Shown here piece after piece: positions 17,569 through 27,241 of a stretch of 64,000 nt of DNA. The first letter of the stretch is position 1. Every line of letters begins with the position of its first letter. Made by a program: the position numbers and the translations under genes. This DNA is from Brevibacillus fulvus. Its GTDB lineage: Bacteria; Bacillota; Bacilli; Brevibacillales; Brevibacillaceae. The DNA is taken from NCBI RefSeq assembly GCF_016908525.1, contig NZ_JAFBEB010000001.1, positions 560,501 to 624,500 of the forward strand, read 5' to 3'. The notes under the pieces are model-generated. The model saw only the letters and a list, made by a program, of their open reading frames with translations, was not told the origin of the DNA and searched no databases.

Positions 17569-18468
17569 TTGAGTTTGCAACCAACTATTTTGCTGATTGA
17601 CGGAATGAGTTTCCTGTTTCGTGCCTTTTACGCTTCATCTTGGACAGGCAGTTACCGTCAAACCTCCTCGGGGGTTTACACCAATGCTGTCTATGGTTTT
17701 ACCAAGATGCTTCTTGATTATACAGAGGCGCTTTCCCCGACCCACGTCATTGTCGGATGGGACGTCGCTTCCCGCGAAACGCTGGTTCGCAGCGAATGGT
17801 ATGCGGGGTATAAGTCCAATCGGGTGTCGCCGCCGCCAGAACTCGTGCCGCAATTTGAACTGGTCAAAGAAGTAACAGCAGCATTTTCCATCCCGAATGT
17901 TGGTTTGCCCGGCTATGAAGGCGACGATATTTTGGGAACATTAAGCACTCGCTTTGCCGAAGAAGGCAGCGAAGTCGTGATCGCCACCGGCGACTACGAC
18001 AGTCTCCAGCTCGTCGCGCCGCAGGTGGCGGTGAAAATTTTAAAAAATGGCGGCAAACATGAGCACTATACACCGGAAAGCCTGCGGGAACTGCGCGGCA
18101 TTACGCCGGAACAGGTCGTCGATCTTAAGGCATTGCAAGGCGACACCTCCGATTGTATCCCCGGCTGTCCCGGAGTCGGCGAAAAAACCGCCCTGAAATT
18201 GATCATGGAATTTGGCAGTCTGGAAAATCTGTATGCCAACTTGCATCAATGCACAGCGAAGCTGAGAGAAAAATTGGAAACACATCAAGAGCAAGTGTAT
18301 CTCAGCCGGAAATTGGCCACGATCTTCCGCGATCTTCCGCTTGAACTCGCGCTGGATGAAGCCCAGTGGGCGTTTGATCGGCAGCAAGTCGAGCAAAAAT
18401 TTGACGAGCTGGAATTTGGCAAAACGATGATTTCCCGACTGGCCAAAATGTCCCGTCCGCTTGTCTGA
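17569..18468 (+). CDS. ypcP: 5'-3' exonuclease (flap endonuclease fold, YpcP-like)
   Basis: A 299-residue stand-alone homologue of the 5' nuclease domain of DNA polymerase I. TTG start with GAGAGGAG upstream. PIN-domain acidic residues are seen in LLIDGMSFLFRAFY, VGWDVAS, GYEGDDI and TGDYDSLQL; the helix-hairpin-helix follows as LQGDTSDCIPGCPGVGEKTA. It removes RNA primers or flaps during replication and repair, overlapping with Pol I. Divergent from the spore protein gene and ended by a strong bidirectional terminator. Confidence 0.93.
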   Translation: MSLQPTILLIDGMSFLFRAFYASSWTGSYRQTSSGVYTNAVYGFTKMLLDYTEALSPTHVIVGWDVASRETLVRSEWYAGYKSNRVSPPPELVPQFELVKEVTAAFSIPNVGLPGYEGDDILGTLSTRFAEEGSEVVIATGDYDSLQLVAPQVAVKILKNGGKHEHYTPESLRELRGITPEQVVDLKALQGDTSDCIPGCPGVGEKTALKLIMEFGSLENLYANLHQCTAKLREKLETHQEQVYLSRKLATIFRDLPLELALDEAQWAFDRQQVEQKFDELEFGKTMISRLAKMSRPLV

Positions 18469-18500
18469 ACAACCAGCCGCCTCGGCTGATGCATAACACG

Positions 18501-18539
18501 AAAAAACAAACCAGGTCGCGAGCAGACCTGGTTTGTTGT
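18501..18539. terminator. Bidirectional terminator
   Basis: Perfect 13-bp arms AACAAACCAGGTC / GACCTGGTTTGTT with A and T runs outside, between the exonuclease gene and the convergent VWA gene. Confidence 0.9.
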
Positions 18540-18595
18540 ATGGGCAAATGCTTGGGCGGGAACAATAGCGAAGCGGTCGCCCGCATTCCTTGCGG

Positions 18596-20302
18596 TTACT
18601 GTTCGAACACATCCAGCAGCAAGCCCGTATTTTCTTCGTTAGACGTCTCCCAGGTCGTAGCAAAGCGGATCTGGTGGGACACGCCGGCAATATCATATTT
18701 TTGGATCAAGTGTTGGCGGGCTGAGCCGACGATCAGGCTGTGCAGTCGCACCTGTTTTTGTTTGGCCAATTGTGCCAGCATCCCTTGCACGTTTGGCGAG
18801 ATTCCGCCGACCCCGTCGGTGACCATAACAAAATCGGCGCTGCGAAACGTTTTTTCGCCATCCACCAGCTCGATCGCCCGCTTCAACGGCGCATCAAAAT
18901 GCGTCCCCCCGCCGAATGCCATTTGGGCCAAAGCATAAAAAGCCGGCCAATTGGGACGCCGATAGTACAAAGGTTGTTCTTTCAACTCCCCTTTGGCGCC
19001 AAACAACAACAGCAGAAAATCGCGCTTCTCCAGCAAACTGAGCGCAGCGAACGTCATGACGAAAATTTGCGCCAGCTTCAGCTTGGCACCGCGCATCGAA
19101 TGCGAAGTGTCCAGCATGCAAATCACCGGACCTTTCGGCGGCTGTTCCACCCACCCCGCCGTATCATAGGTAAACAATTTCTCTTCCACATATTTGAGCA
19201 TAAAGTAGGTTTCCAGTTCCGGATCAGCCAGAAGCACCGCTTCGCTTGGCAGCAGATGTGAAATATCGTTGGATTGCCGCAAATCATAGTATTCTTCGGG
19301 CAGACGGTTGCGGCGGATCTGTTTTTGCTTCACACGGATTTCGTGGACATTGCGGCCCACTTGCTGGATAAACTGCAGCAAATCCGGATATTTTTTTAAC
19401 TTTTCCACCCACTGCAAATATTGTTCAAAGCTTTGCCGCCGCAGCTTGCCCAATTCGCTACCCCACCGGCGATTGGCAAACCGTTGGCTGGCCAGCAGCA
19501 AATCATGGACCAAACTGCTTTCCTCCGCTTCCTCCGCGAGAGATTGCTTCAAGGAGCTTTCCACCCATTGGCCCAGTTCCTGTTCAAACCGTTCAATGGC
19601 CGCTTTTTCCTGCCGCTCCAGCCTGTCCAGCTGTTTCTCCCGTTGCGCCAGTTCCTCCTCCAGCTTTTTGCTTTTTTGCAGCAATTTGCTGCGCTTCGTA
19701 AATTGCGTTTTCATTTCCGCGCGCGTTTCTTCCAGCCGCTGACGCAACGCCTTGATCTCCTGTTCCACCAGCGGGCGATGATCCCGTGCGGACTGCTTGT
19801 CTTCGACCATCCGTTTGCCCTGCTGCAGCGTAAACCCGGTCAGCCGCAACTGCTCGATCTGTTGGTCGGTCAAACGTTCTGCCACATTCGCTTGCTGCTC
19901 CCCTTGCTCCCCTTGCAGCTCCTGCATTCCGAATGGCCAGGGACGCTGTTCTTTCTCGCGGCGCTGGACTTCTTCGGCATACGTTTGACTGAGCCACATC
20001 AGCGCTTTAATCGCCGTTTTGAAGGCAGCGCTCTCCTGTCCTTCTGTCCGCGGATGGATCAGCCGGTAAAAATACTGTTTGCGCAGCGTTTGCACCAGCC
20101 AACGATGAAAAGGAGGAGCGTCTTGTGTCTGATCCAATTCCGGGTCAGCAAGATAAAAGCAAAGGAAAAAGTCGGCCAACAGCTCCCGGTCAAACCATGC
20201 CGCGCGAAGTTTGGCCTGCTCCATCCATTCCTGGGCAACCCGCGACGAATGGAAATAAGCGTCAAACAAGTAACGGTCAACCCGTTTGCAGCGAACAATC
20301 AT
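18596..20302 (-). CDS. VWA-domain protein, ViaA-like partner of the MoxR ATPase
   Basis: A 568-residue cytoplasmic protein. The C-terminal third is a von Willebrand factor A domain with an intact metal-ion adhesion site D-T-S-H-S in the strand ICMLDTSHSMRG, plus F-G-G-G-T-H-F-D and MVTDG. The middle (about residues 150-290) is a long charged coiled coil, the N-terminus is helical. This layout and the gene order match E. coli ViaA, which pairs with the MoxR-family ATPase RavA. GGAGGGG precedes the ATG, and the gene begins 17 bases after the ATPase stop. The pair probably forms a chaperone-like complex; its client is not apparent. Confidence 0.85.
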   Translation of the reverse strand: MIVRCKRVDRYLFDAYFHSSRVAQEWMEQAKLRAAWFDRELLADFFLCFYLADPELDQTQDAPPFHRWLVQTLRKQYFYRLIHPRTEGQESAAFKTAIKALMWLSQTYAEEVQRREKEQRPWPFGMQELQGEQGEQQANVAERLTDQQIEQLRLTGFTLQQGKRMVEDKQSARDHRPLVEQEIKALRQRLEETRAEMKTQFTKRSKLLQKSKKLEEELAQREKQLDRLERQEKAAIERFEQELGQWVESSLKQSLAEEAEESSLVHDLLLASQRFANRRWGSELGKLRRQSFEQYLQWVEKLKKYPDLLQFIQQVGRNVHEIRVKQKQIRRNRLPEEYYDLRQSNDISHLLPSEAVLLADPELETYFMLKYVEEKLFTYDTAGWVEQPPKGPVICMLDTSHSMRGAKLKLAQIFVMTFAALSLLEKRDFLLLLFGAKGELKEQPLYYRRPNWPAFYALAQMAFGGGTHFDAPLKRAIELVDGEKTFRSADFVMVTDGVGGISPNVQGMLAQLAKQKQVRLHSLIVGSARQHLIQKYDIAGVSHQIRFATTWETSNEENTGLLLDVFEQ

Positions 20303-20319
20303 GGCGCCCCTCCTGACTT

Positions 20320-21648
20320 TTACAACGTGTAATCATAGTCGATACCGGGGATTTCCTTGTCAAAGATCGTTCGGTACAACCCTTGCAATACTTGTAAGAT
20401 CCGCTCTCCTTCCACGCGCAAATGGGCAAATTTCACGGTGTACGTCTCCGCTTTGAGAATCAAGTAATTTTTGCCGCGAATATAGGCTTCCAGATCTTTT
20501 TCCTTTTGCAGCCAGGCGACCAGCCTGTTTTTCAGCTCGCGCGCCGTTTCTTCCAACTCCCAGCGGCATTGTTCCAGCATCGCCCGATATGTTTCCGCTG
20601 TCTCCTTGCCCATTTTTGATCCAAGCTCTTTTCTAAATTGGAACGACTGCAGCTCGCTTTCTTTGTCGAGCCATTTTTGCGCCACTTGCTCATATTGGCG
20701 AAGCGGCAGTTCATTGGCAATTTCCGCTTTCAACGCCTCTGTAAACCGCTGTTCAAACACTTCCTGCAAGACAGGCAGATCTTCCGGCACGTCCCACAGC
20801 ATATGCGGGGTGAAAATCGTATCCCAGAGAGAAACGGTATCCCGGCCATTCAGTACGGCTGAAGTTTTCCAAACTTGACCGATTTTGCTCCAACGGCGAT
20901 CGGACAACATAAATTCCTTTTCTTCGAGGTCCTGCTTTAAACGGTATAAAAAATAGACCAGCGACTCCGGCAACGCCGCTTGTCGGGCGGCCGCCTGCAC
21001 GTCCTTGACATCATACAGCGAAAACACGACCGGCAGTTGCTCCTGCGTCTGGTTAAACATCGCTTCATAACTCGACGCGGTTTTCAGGTAACCAACCTCA
21101 TAACGGATTAAAAACCGGTCATACAAGGCGGACAGTTGTTCATAATCCTCGGGCAGTTCGTTGGAGGCGGCGATGAGAAACAGCAACGGCACCTGTTCCT
21201 TTTCCCGGCCATTGAAGTAGACCCGTTCATTTAAAATGGATAAAAGCGCATTGAGTATCGCGCTGTTCGCTTTAAAAATTTCATCCAGAAAGGCGAATTG
21301 GGCGGTCGGCAAGTAGCCCGCCGTTTTCCGCACATACAAGTCTTGTTTTAACTGTTGCAGCGAGACGGGACCAAAGATCTCATCCGGCGTGGTAAAACGG
21401 GTCAACAAGTAATCAAACCAATGTTCGGAGCCGAACAGTTGCGCGATGCTGCGCGCCATTTGCGATTTGGCGGTACCGGGCGGACCGATCAGCAGCGCAT
21501 TTTCCCCGCTCATGATCCCCAGCAGCAAAAGCCGGATAAGTTCGCTGCGTTCAAAGAAACGTTTTTCCAACAACTGCATCGCTTGTTCCATTTTTCGTTG
21601 CAATGGCTGTATTTGTAGTTTCATCGTATGCTTCGGCCACTTTGACAA
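20320..21648 (-). CDS. MoxR-family AAA+ ATPase (RavA-like)
   Basis: A 442-residue ATPase. Walker A GPPGTAKS at about residues 56-63, Walker B FLDEIFKANSAILNALLSILNER and sensor region LFLIAASNELPED define the MoxR group, and the long helical C-terminal part with E-x-K-E-F-M-L-S-D-R-R-W-S-K resembles RavA. Co-encoded with a VWA protein just downstream, as in RavA-ViaA. Start uncertain: TTG at 21648 has a purine-rich stretch too far upstream, and ATG at 21624 has no clear ribosome site. RavA-ViaA systems are linked to respiratory complexes and stress in enterobacteria; no such gene is adjacent here. Confidence 0.87.
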   Translation of the reverse strand: MSKWPKHTMKLQIQPLQRKMEQAMQLLEKRFFERSELIRLLLLGIMSGENALLIGPPGTAKSQMARSIAQLFGSEHWFDYLLTRFTTPDEIFGPVSLQQLKQDLYVRKTAGYLPTAQFAFLDEIFKANSAILNALLSILNERVYFNGREKEQVPLLFLIAASNELPEDYEQLSALYDRFLIRYEVGYLKTASSYEAMFNQTQEQLPVVFSLYDVKDVQAAARQAALPESLVYFLYRLKQDLEEKEFMLSDRRWSKIGQVWKTSAVLNGRDTVSLWDTIFTPHMLWDVPEDLPVLQEVFEQRFTEALKAEIANELPLRQYEQVAQKWLDKESELQSFQFRKELGSKMGKETAETYRAMLEQCRWELEETARELKNRLVAWLQKEKDLEAYIRGKNYLILKAETYTVKFAHLRVEGERILQVLQGLYRTIFDKEIPGIDYDYTL

Positions 21649-21817
21649 AAAGGTAAAAGTGCCGTCTGTCCCCCTCTCGTTTCAGCTCCATCTTTTTCCG
21701 TTATTATAGTGACACAACGAGCGACAAAAAGCTAGTTTTCGCGTGGTCGTTCGAACAAAAGACCGCGGTGTTTGGGTAAAACTAAACTCAACGATTAGCG
21801 ACAAGGAGGTGGATCTT

Positions 21818-21991
21818 TTGCCGCAGCTGCAGTTTTCCGAAGAGGAGTACCAGCGTTTGATGGAACGTGTTTACAAAGTCCTCGACCGCACCGAAGAGTT
21901 GGATCATGTGACGCACCATCTGATGTGGGAAGTATGGCGTCTGCTTCATCACGGCAAGGTGACTGAACCGCTCCCCATTCAGCAATCCTGA
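21818..21991 (+). CDS. Small acidic/helical protein of unknown function
   Basis: A 57-residue protein starting at TTG 21818, chosen because AAGGAGGTG is located at 21803-21811 with ideal spacing; longer reading from 21743 has no site. Predicted to be helical: F-S-E-E-E-Y-Q-R-L-M-E-R-V-Y-K-V-L-D-R-T followed by H-H-L-M-W-E-V-W-R-L-L-H-H. Divergent from the AAA+ ATPase and followed by a permease gene 93 bases later. Not recognised; the strong ribosome site is the main support. Confidence 0.6.
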   Translation: MPQLQFSEEEYQRLMERVYKVLDRTEELDHVTHHLMWEVWRLLHHGKVTEPLPIQQS

Positions 21992-22084
21992 AGAGCCCAC
22001 GTAGGTATTCACCCATTTTCTGACCCCGACATATGGTGAGAAAAAAGGGCACCCCTTGCCATCAAAAGTAAAGGAGGGGTTGGA

Positions 22085-23488
22085 ATGGGTGTTGCGCTTG
22101 GCTCCGTGCACTTGATCTATGTCCTCTTTATCCTGATCATTATCGGCATGATGGTGATCAGAAGGGAAACGAGTCTTGTCTGTATTATCGGGATTGTCTT
22201 GCTGGGGCTGACAGCCACCGGTTCGCTCACCGCTTCCATCAGCGGAATTTTCAACAGTTTTATTTATGCCATTACCGAGCTGTTGCCGACGATTCTGGTG
22301 ATCTGTATTATTGTGGCGATGAGCCATGTGTTGACGGAAACCGGCATCAATGAAACGATGATTCGCCCGATCTCCAGACTGGTGCGCAATCCGGCGGCCG
22401 CCTACTGGGTGATCGGGATTGTCATGATGATCATTTCCTGGTTCTTCTGGCCATCTCCCGGTGTGGCATTGGTGGCCGCGGTTATGCTGCCGGCTGCTTT
22501 GCGCGTCGGTCTGCCGGCGATTGGCGTGGCAATTGCGATGAACCTGTTTGGGCATGGCATCGCTTTGTCCGGAGATTTCATTATTCAGGGAGCGCCGACG
22601 TTAACGGCCAAGGCTGCCGGCATTCCCGTGCAGGACGTCATTACAGCGAGCGTACCATTGGTTGCCGTAATGGGCTTGGTCACGACCGTAACCGCCTTTT
22701 GGCTGCTGCGGCGCGATTTACAAAAAGGGAAGCTGCAGGCAGAAGGCCAGCCTGGCAAACCGGCGGCGACCGATCCCGCTTCCCGGCGGCAAACGTCGCT
22801 TTTGGGCAAATCGGTCGTTCGCAGTTTGGCTATTGTCATCCCGCTGTTGTTTCTCCTCGATGTGGCCGCCATGTTCGTCTTTGATTTGAAAGGCGGCGAC
22901 GCCACTGCATTGGTCGGCGGCACCTCTCTGCTCATCCTGATTCTCGTCACCCTGATCGCTCATCGCAGCGCGGCGTTGGAACGGGTCACGCAGGAGTTGA
23001 TCAAAGGCTTTCAGTTTGGCTTCAAGGTGTTTGGCCCGGTCATTCCCATCGCCGCCTTCTTTTATATGGGCGATGCTGGGTTTACGACCGTCTTTGGGGA
23101 AGTGCTTCCCGCCGGATCGCAAGGGATTGTCAATGATTTGGGGATCGCTTTGGCCCACATGCTCCCGATCAACCGCGAAGTGGCGACGGTAACTGTGGCG
23201 TCTGTCGGGGTTATTACCGGCCTGGATGGATCGGGCTTCTCCGGCATCACCTTGGCCGGTTCGCTCGCCCAACTTTTCTCGGCGGCACTGGGAGAAGGCA
23301 TCGCCACCTTGACTGCCTTGGGGCAAATCGCTGCCATCTGGGTAGGCGGCGGTACGTTGGTGCCATGGGCATTGATCCCGGCGGCCGCCATCTGCGGGGT
23401 CGATCCGATGGAGCTGGCCAAGCGAAACCTGCTCCCCGTCGTGATCGGCCTGATCGTGACCACGATCTTTGCCATGTTTCTCCTGTAA
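22085..23488 (+). CDS. Multi-spanning permease of the ion transporter type
   Basis: A 467-residue integral membrane protein with about 11-12 hydrophobic helices in two halves joined by a charged loop near residues 215-245. Segments such as W-P-S-P-G-V-A-L-V-A-A-V-M-L-P and the repeated G-S-G-F-S-G-I-T-L-A-G-S resemble GntP/citrate-type secondary transporters of the ion transporter superfamily, and there is a central amphipathic L-P-I-N-R-E motif. Substrate unknown. AAAGGAGGGGTT precedes the ATG. Monocistronic with a strong terminator directly after the stop codon. Confidence 0.7.
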   Translation: MGVALGSVHLIYVLFILIIIGMMVIRRETSLVCIIGIVLLGLTATGSLTASISGIFNSFIYAITELLPTILVICIIVAMSHVLTETGINETMIRPISRLVRNPAAAYWVIGIVMMIISWFFWPSPGVALVAAVMLPAALRVGLPAIGVAIAMNLFGHGIALSGDFIIQGAPTLTAKAAGIPVQDVITASVPLVAVMGLVTTVTAFWLLRRDLQKGKLQAEGQPGKPAATDPASRRQTSLLGKSVVRSLAIVIPLLFLLDVAAMFVFDLKGGDATALVGGTSLLILILVTLIAHRSAALERVTQELIKGFQFGFKVFGPVIPIAAFFYMGDAGFTTVFGEVLPAGSQGIVNDLGIALAHMLPINREVATVTVASVGVITGLDGSGFSGITLAGSLAQLFSAALGEGIATLTALGQIAAIWVGGGTLVPWALIPAAAICGVDPMELAKRNLLPVVIGLIVTTIFAMFLL

Positions 23489-23538
23489 ACGAAAAACAAC
23501 AGGAACTCTTTGGAGTGTTCCTGTTGTTTTCGTTTCTG
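23488..23538. terminator. Long bidirectional terminator
   Basis: Arms AACGAAAAACAACAGGAAC and GTTCCTGTTGTTTTCGTT pair almost perfectly over 18 bp, between the permease and the convergent YyaL-like gene. Confidence 0.93.
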
Positions 23539-23554
23539 CGTGACGATCGGAAAA

Positions 23555-25627
23555 TCAACGATATTGCTGAACGAGCTGGCGATCGAGTTCGGCCGGCTCC
23601 GTCACAGGAGACTGGCAACTGAAATTTTGGCACAGGTAAGCCGTCACCTTGCCCTCCAATGGCCGCTTGTCCCGAACTGCTTCCGACAACTCGGCCAAGC
23701 CACCGTCCGGCTCATGCACAGCAACAAACAGCAACGGTTCATAGTCGGTTCGCGCCACCTGAAGCATAAGCGCGGTCTGTTCGGCTTCCCGTTCGCCGGC
23801 AATGACCAACTGCCGAACAGGGCCCAACAACAACTGCAGCGCAAGCAAGGAGAAGCTGTAGCCGATCGGGTACTCCTCGATACTGCCGGCAAAAGCCTGC
23901 AACAATGTCTCCGCTTTATCCCGCAAGTCCATTCGGCCCGTCAAATAAAACAGGACGAGCAAATCATAAGCCGCTACCCCGTTGCCCGACGGTGTCGCTC
24001 CATCATAAATTTCTTTTGGCCGGGCAAGCAGTTGTTCCGCATCGCTGCCGTAGAAAAACAGTCCCCCCTCCTGCTCATCCCCGAACAGGCGAAGCATATC
24101 GTCGGTCAGCGACAAGGCTTCTCGCAAATGCGCCACGTTTTGGCTGGCTTGATACAATTCGAGAAGTCCCCAGATGACAAAGGCGTAATCGTCTAAGTAA
24201 GCGAGATGTGCCACTTCGCCGTCGCGGTACCGCGCCAATAACCGCCCTTCCGGAGTCCGCAGCACGGTCAAGATGAACTGAACCGCCTTTTCGGCCGCTT
24301 GCAAATACTCCGCTTCATTCAGCACTCTTGCCCCTTTGGCCAAGGCGGCGATCATCAGGCCGTTCCAGGCGGTCAAAACTTTGTCGTCCTTGCCGGGATG
24401 AACCCGCTGTTCCCGGGCGGCAAACAGCTTCTGACGGGCCATCTCCAACATTTGGCCCAGCTCATCCGGATTTTGTCCTCTCCGCCGGGCAAACGTTTCC
24501 AGCGGCTGGCCGATCAAATTCGGGATGCTATGGCCTTCAAAATTGCCCCTGCGCGTAATGTCATACGCTTCACAGTACAACGCTCCCAACTCCGGACCAA
24601 GCACCTCAGACACCTCTTCCGGCGTCCAAACGTAAAACTTGCCTTCCACGCCTTCGGAATCAGCATCTTCCGCCGAATAAAATCCGCCCTGCCGATCGGT
24701 CATATCGCGCAGGACGTAGCTGAAGATTTGCCGGGCGGTGGTTGCATAAGCGGCGTTGCCCGTCGCTTCATAAGCTTCCAGGTAGGTGTAAGCCAAGAGC
24801 GCATTGTCGTAAAGCATTTTTTCAAAATGCGGCACCCGCCATTCGCGATCGACGGAATAGCGGGCAAAGCCAAAACCGACGTGGTCGTAAATCCCGCCTT
24901 GCTGCATTGCTTGCAGCGTCTTTTCGACCATCCCCAAGGCTGCGTGTTCGCCGCTTGTCTTCCAATGACGCAGCAGAAACAGCAGGTTGTGCGGCGTCGG
25001 GAACTTCGGCGCTTCGCCAAACCCGCCGTACTCAGGGTCAAACTGCTCCTGATACAGTTGAACCGCTTTGGCAAAAATAGGTTCGCCTATCGATCCCGCT
25101 TCCGTCCGCGACAAATGCGGTGTGAGGCTGTCGACGATTTGCCTGGAGTGGTGTTCCAGCTCGGCGCGATCCTCCGCCCACTTGTCGGCAAGTTGCCCCA
25201 AAATGTCCAGCAGACCGGGATGGCCCCATTTGGACTCGCGGGGGAAGTAGGTCCCGGCAAAAAACGGTTGTTTCTCCGGCGTCATCAAAATCGTCAGCGG
25301 CCAGCCGCCCTGTCCGGTCAACGCCTGACAAAAGGTCATGTACAAGTGATCGACATCGGGGCGCTCTTCCCGATCGACTTTGATCGCCACATACTGCTCA
25401 TTGAGCAGCTCGGCCACCTGTTCATTTTCAAACGACTCACGTTCCATCACATGACACCAATGGCAGGTGGAATAGCCAATGCTGAGAAAAATCGGCTTGT
25501 TTTCCGCTTTGGCCTTGGCAAATGCCTCGTCCGACCAAGGATACCAGTCAACGGGGTTGTAAGCATGCTGCAGCAGGTAGGGGGATTTTTCGTTGGCGAG
25601 CCGATTCGGTTTTCGATTGATCGTCAC
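23555..25627 (-). CDS. yyaL: Thioredoxin-domain / glycan-hydrolase-like protein (YyaL, DUF255)
   Basis: A 690-residue protein of the YyaL/SSP411 family. The N-terminal 150 residues form a thioredoxin-like domain opening with the family hallmark N-R-L[18 protein letters not shown] and a CHWC active site in [10 protein letters not shown]; the rest is an alpha/alpha-toroid resembling N-acylglucosamine epimerase folds with [11 protein letters not shown]. Biochemical role unknown. The GTG at 25627 is preferred to the GTG at 25633 because AAGGAGG is nine bases from the former and nearly touches the latter. Single gene, convergent with the permease. Confidence 0.92.
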   Translation of the reverse strand: MTINRKPNRLANEKSPYLLQHAYNPVDWYPWSDEAFAKAKAENKPIFLSIGYSTCHWCHVMERESFENEQVAELLNEQYVAIKVDREERPDVDHLYMTFCQALTGQGGWPLTILMTPEKQPFFAGTYFPRESKWGHPGLLDILGQLADKWAEDRAELEHHSRQIVDSLTPHLSRTEAGSIGEPIFAKAVQLYQEQFDPEYGGFGEAPKFPTPHNLLFLLRHWKTSGEHAALGMVEKTLQAMQQGGIYDHVGFGFARYSVDREWRVPHFEKMLYDNALLAYTYLEAYEATGNAAYATTARQIFSYVLRDMTDRQGGFYSAEDADSEGVEGKFYVWTPEEVSEVLGPELGALYCEAYDITRRGNFEGHSIPNLIGQPLETFARRRGQNPDELGQMLEMARQKLFAAREQRVHPGKDDKVLTAWNGLMIAALAKGARVLNEAEYLQAAEKAVQFILTVLRTPEGRLLARYRDGEVAHLAYLDDYAFVIWGLLELYQASQNVAHLREALSLTDDMLRLFGDEQEGGLFFYGSDAEQLLARPKEIYDGATPSGNGVAAYDLLVLFYLTGRMDLRDKAETLLQAFAGSIEEYPIGYSFSLLALQLLLGPVRQLVIAGEREAEQTALMLQVARTDYEPLLFVAVHEPDGGLAELSEAVRDKRPLEGKVTAYLCQNFSCQSPVTEPAELDRQLVQQYR

Positions 25628-25713
25628 AGGCACCCGCCTCCTTACTTGAATTTTCGAGATCGACCCTGATAGATCTAGTATGACCCATCCGCGCCCGCGC
25701 CTATTTTGATTTT

Positions 25714-26037
25714 TTATTCGATAACGATAGCCCTCCCCGCCTGTTTGGCTTGTTCCATGATAAGGTCGACTTCTCCCTTGCTGGCAACATTGTGTCCGAT
25801 CGTCATTTCCGCCGCGCTTCGTGCGGTCAACGGTACTTTTGCCTCGTGGGCAAGGTCTTGTCGGTTCCAGAGCGCTAATTTTACCCCTGCCTGCAAGTCA
25901 AAAAAAGCAACCGCTCCATGCGCAAATTCCTGACCGACGATCCCTTCTGTCGGCAAGCCCAGGCCATCGCGATAAAAAGTCACCGACTTTTCCAGATCAT
26001 CGACGCCCAATGTCAGAACCGTAATCCGCGGTTTCAT
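25714..26037 (-). pseudogene. VOC/glyoxalase-family gene truncated at its 3' end
   Basis: The 107 codons match the first three quarters of a vicinal-oxygen-chelate protein of about 135-140 residues: [42 protein letters not shown] and G-H-N-V-A-S-K-x-E-V-D. It stops after A-G-R-A-I-V-I-E, where relatives continue with a G-G-Y-x-G-Y-F-x-D-P-D-G-H-x-W-E-V block that carries a metal ligand. The bases after the stop do not encode that block in any frame, which suggests a deletion. A functional short form is possible but unlikely to keep the usual active site. Confidence 0.65.
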
Positions 26038-26058
26038 CCGCTTTCCCTCCTTTTGTTG

Positions 26059-27156
26059 TCATTCTTTCCACCAGGGCGATACCGACAGCGATCGTTGTTT
26101 GTGCAAGTAAACCGTTTCGCCAATTTTCGGCGCGATGAGAGGAACATGGGTTGCTTCGGCCTGTTTCCATGCGCGTTCGACTGGTTCTGCCCAACCGTGA
26201 AAGGCAAGGGAAAACGCTCCCCAGTGGATCAACATCATCGTTTTTCCCCGTACATCCAAATGGGCCTGCACCGCTTCTTCCGGCTGCATATGAACCCAGG
26301 ACCAACGCCGATCGTATTGACCGCCTTCGATCAAAGTCATGTCAAACGGGCCATACTTTTTGCCAATATCCAGAAAATGGGCATCGTATCCGCCATCTCC
26401 GCTCGTATAAAAACGCGTCTGTTGCCCAAGAACCACCCATCCTCCCCATAAAGTAGAATCGCGATTCAACACTCCTCTTCCGGAAAAATGCTTCGACGGC
26501 GTGAACGCAATCGTTAAGCCTTCAAACACGCGTTCGTCCCACCAGTTCAGTTCCGTAATTTTCTCTTTGGCAACGCCCCACCGCAGCAAATGGGCTCCGA
26601 CTCCGAGCGGAACAAAAAAGTGACCGACCTTGTGCATCAGTTTCTTAATGGAAGGATAGTCCAGATGGTCATAATGGTCGTGGGTAATCAAAACAGCGTC
26701 GAGAAACGGCATTTGATCAAGAACCGACAGCATGTCTTTGCTGAACCGTTTGCTGCCAGCGAAAGAAACCGGGGAGGCAACCGGGCCGAACATCGGGTCG
26801 ACGAGCAGCTTTTTCCGATCGATACTGAGCAGAAAAGCAGAGTGGCCAAACCAGGTCAGAATGTCTTCCTCGCCATTGATCAGTGTCCAATCGATCGGCG
26901 AAACAGGGATGTCGCCGCGAGGTTTCCGATCGGTGCCGCCGGAAAACGAATCGCGAATCATGGAAAACAGATCGCGTGCACTCATATTCATGTTCGTCGG
27001 CACCAGATTGACAAATTTCCCGTTCATATAGTTGTTCAACCCGGTATACGCCTGCTTTTGTTCTTTGCTTGCGTTACCGCCAAACACAGGGTGTACGTTT
27101 AAAAACAAAACCACAGCAAGACAGACCAAGACAAAAAAGAGAAATGCGTATAACAT
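26059..27156 (-). CDS. Membrane-anchored metallo-beta-lactamase-fold hydrolase (NAPE-PLD/UlaG-like)
   Basis: A 365-residue protein with one N-terminal membrane helix (LYAFLFFVLVCLAVVLFL) and a metallo-beta-lactamase domain. The zinc motif is THDHYDHLD, preceded by W-F-G-H-S-A-F-L-L and L-L-V-D-P-M-F-G, and followed by the histidines in PSKHFSGR, the aspartate in TSGDGGYD and MLIHWGAF. This set is the NAPE-phospholipase D/UlaG-like subgroup, which includes phosphodiesterases and lactonases. ATG 27156 starts at the helix; an upstream ATG adds a charged N-terminus without a better ribosome site. Substrate unknown; the truncated VOC gene follows 21 bases later. Confidence 0.88.
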   Translation of the reverse strand: MLYAFLFFVLVCLAVVLFLNVHPVFGGNASKEQKQAYTGLNNYMNGKFVNLVPTNMNMSARDLFSMIRDSFSGGTDRKPRGDIPVSPIDWTLINGEEDILTWFGHSAFLLSIDRKKLLVDPMFGPVASPVSFAGSKRFSKDMLSVLDQMPFLDAVLITHDHYDHLDYPSIKKLMHKVGHFFVPLGVGAHLLRWGVAKEKITELNWWDERVFEGLTIAFTPSKHFSGRGVLNRDSTLWGGWVVLGQQTRFYTSGDGGYDAHFLDIGKKYGPFDMTLIEGGQYDRRWSWVHMQPEEAVQAHLDVRGKTMMLIHWGAFSLAFHGWAEPVERAWKQAEATHVPLIAPKIGETVYLHKQRSLSVSPWWKE

Positions 27157-27241
27157 GGTTTCTTCTTTATTCCTTTCTGGGCTTTCTCCCCAGGTTGATT
27201 TTAGCATTTATTTACAGTTGCGGACAGACGCAAGCGACCGA

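Noticed and set aside
24299-25669. 456-codon plus-strand frame
   Set aside because: Mirror of the YyaL-like gene; His/Arg/Gln-rich composition typical of a shadow frame, no domain seen.
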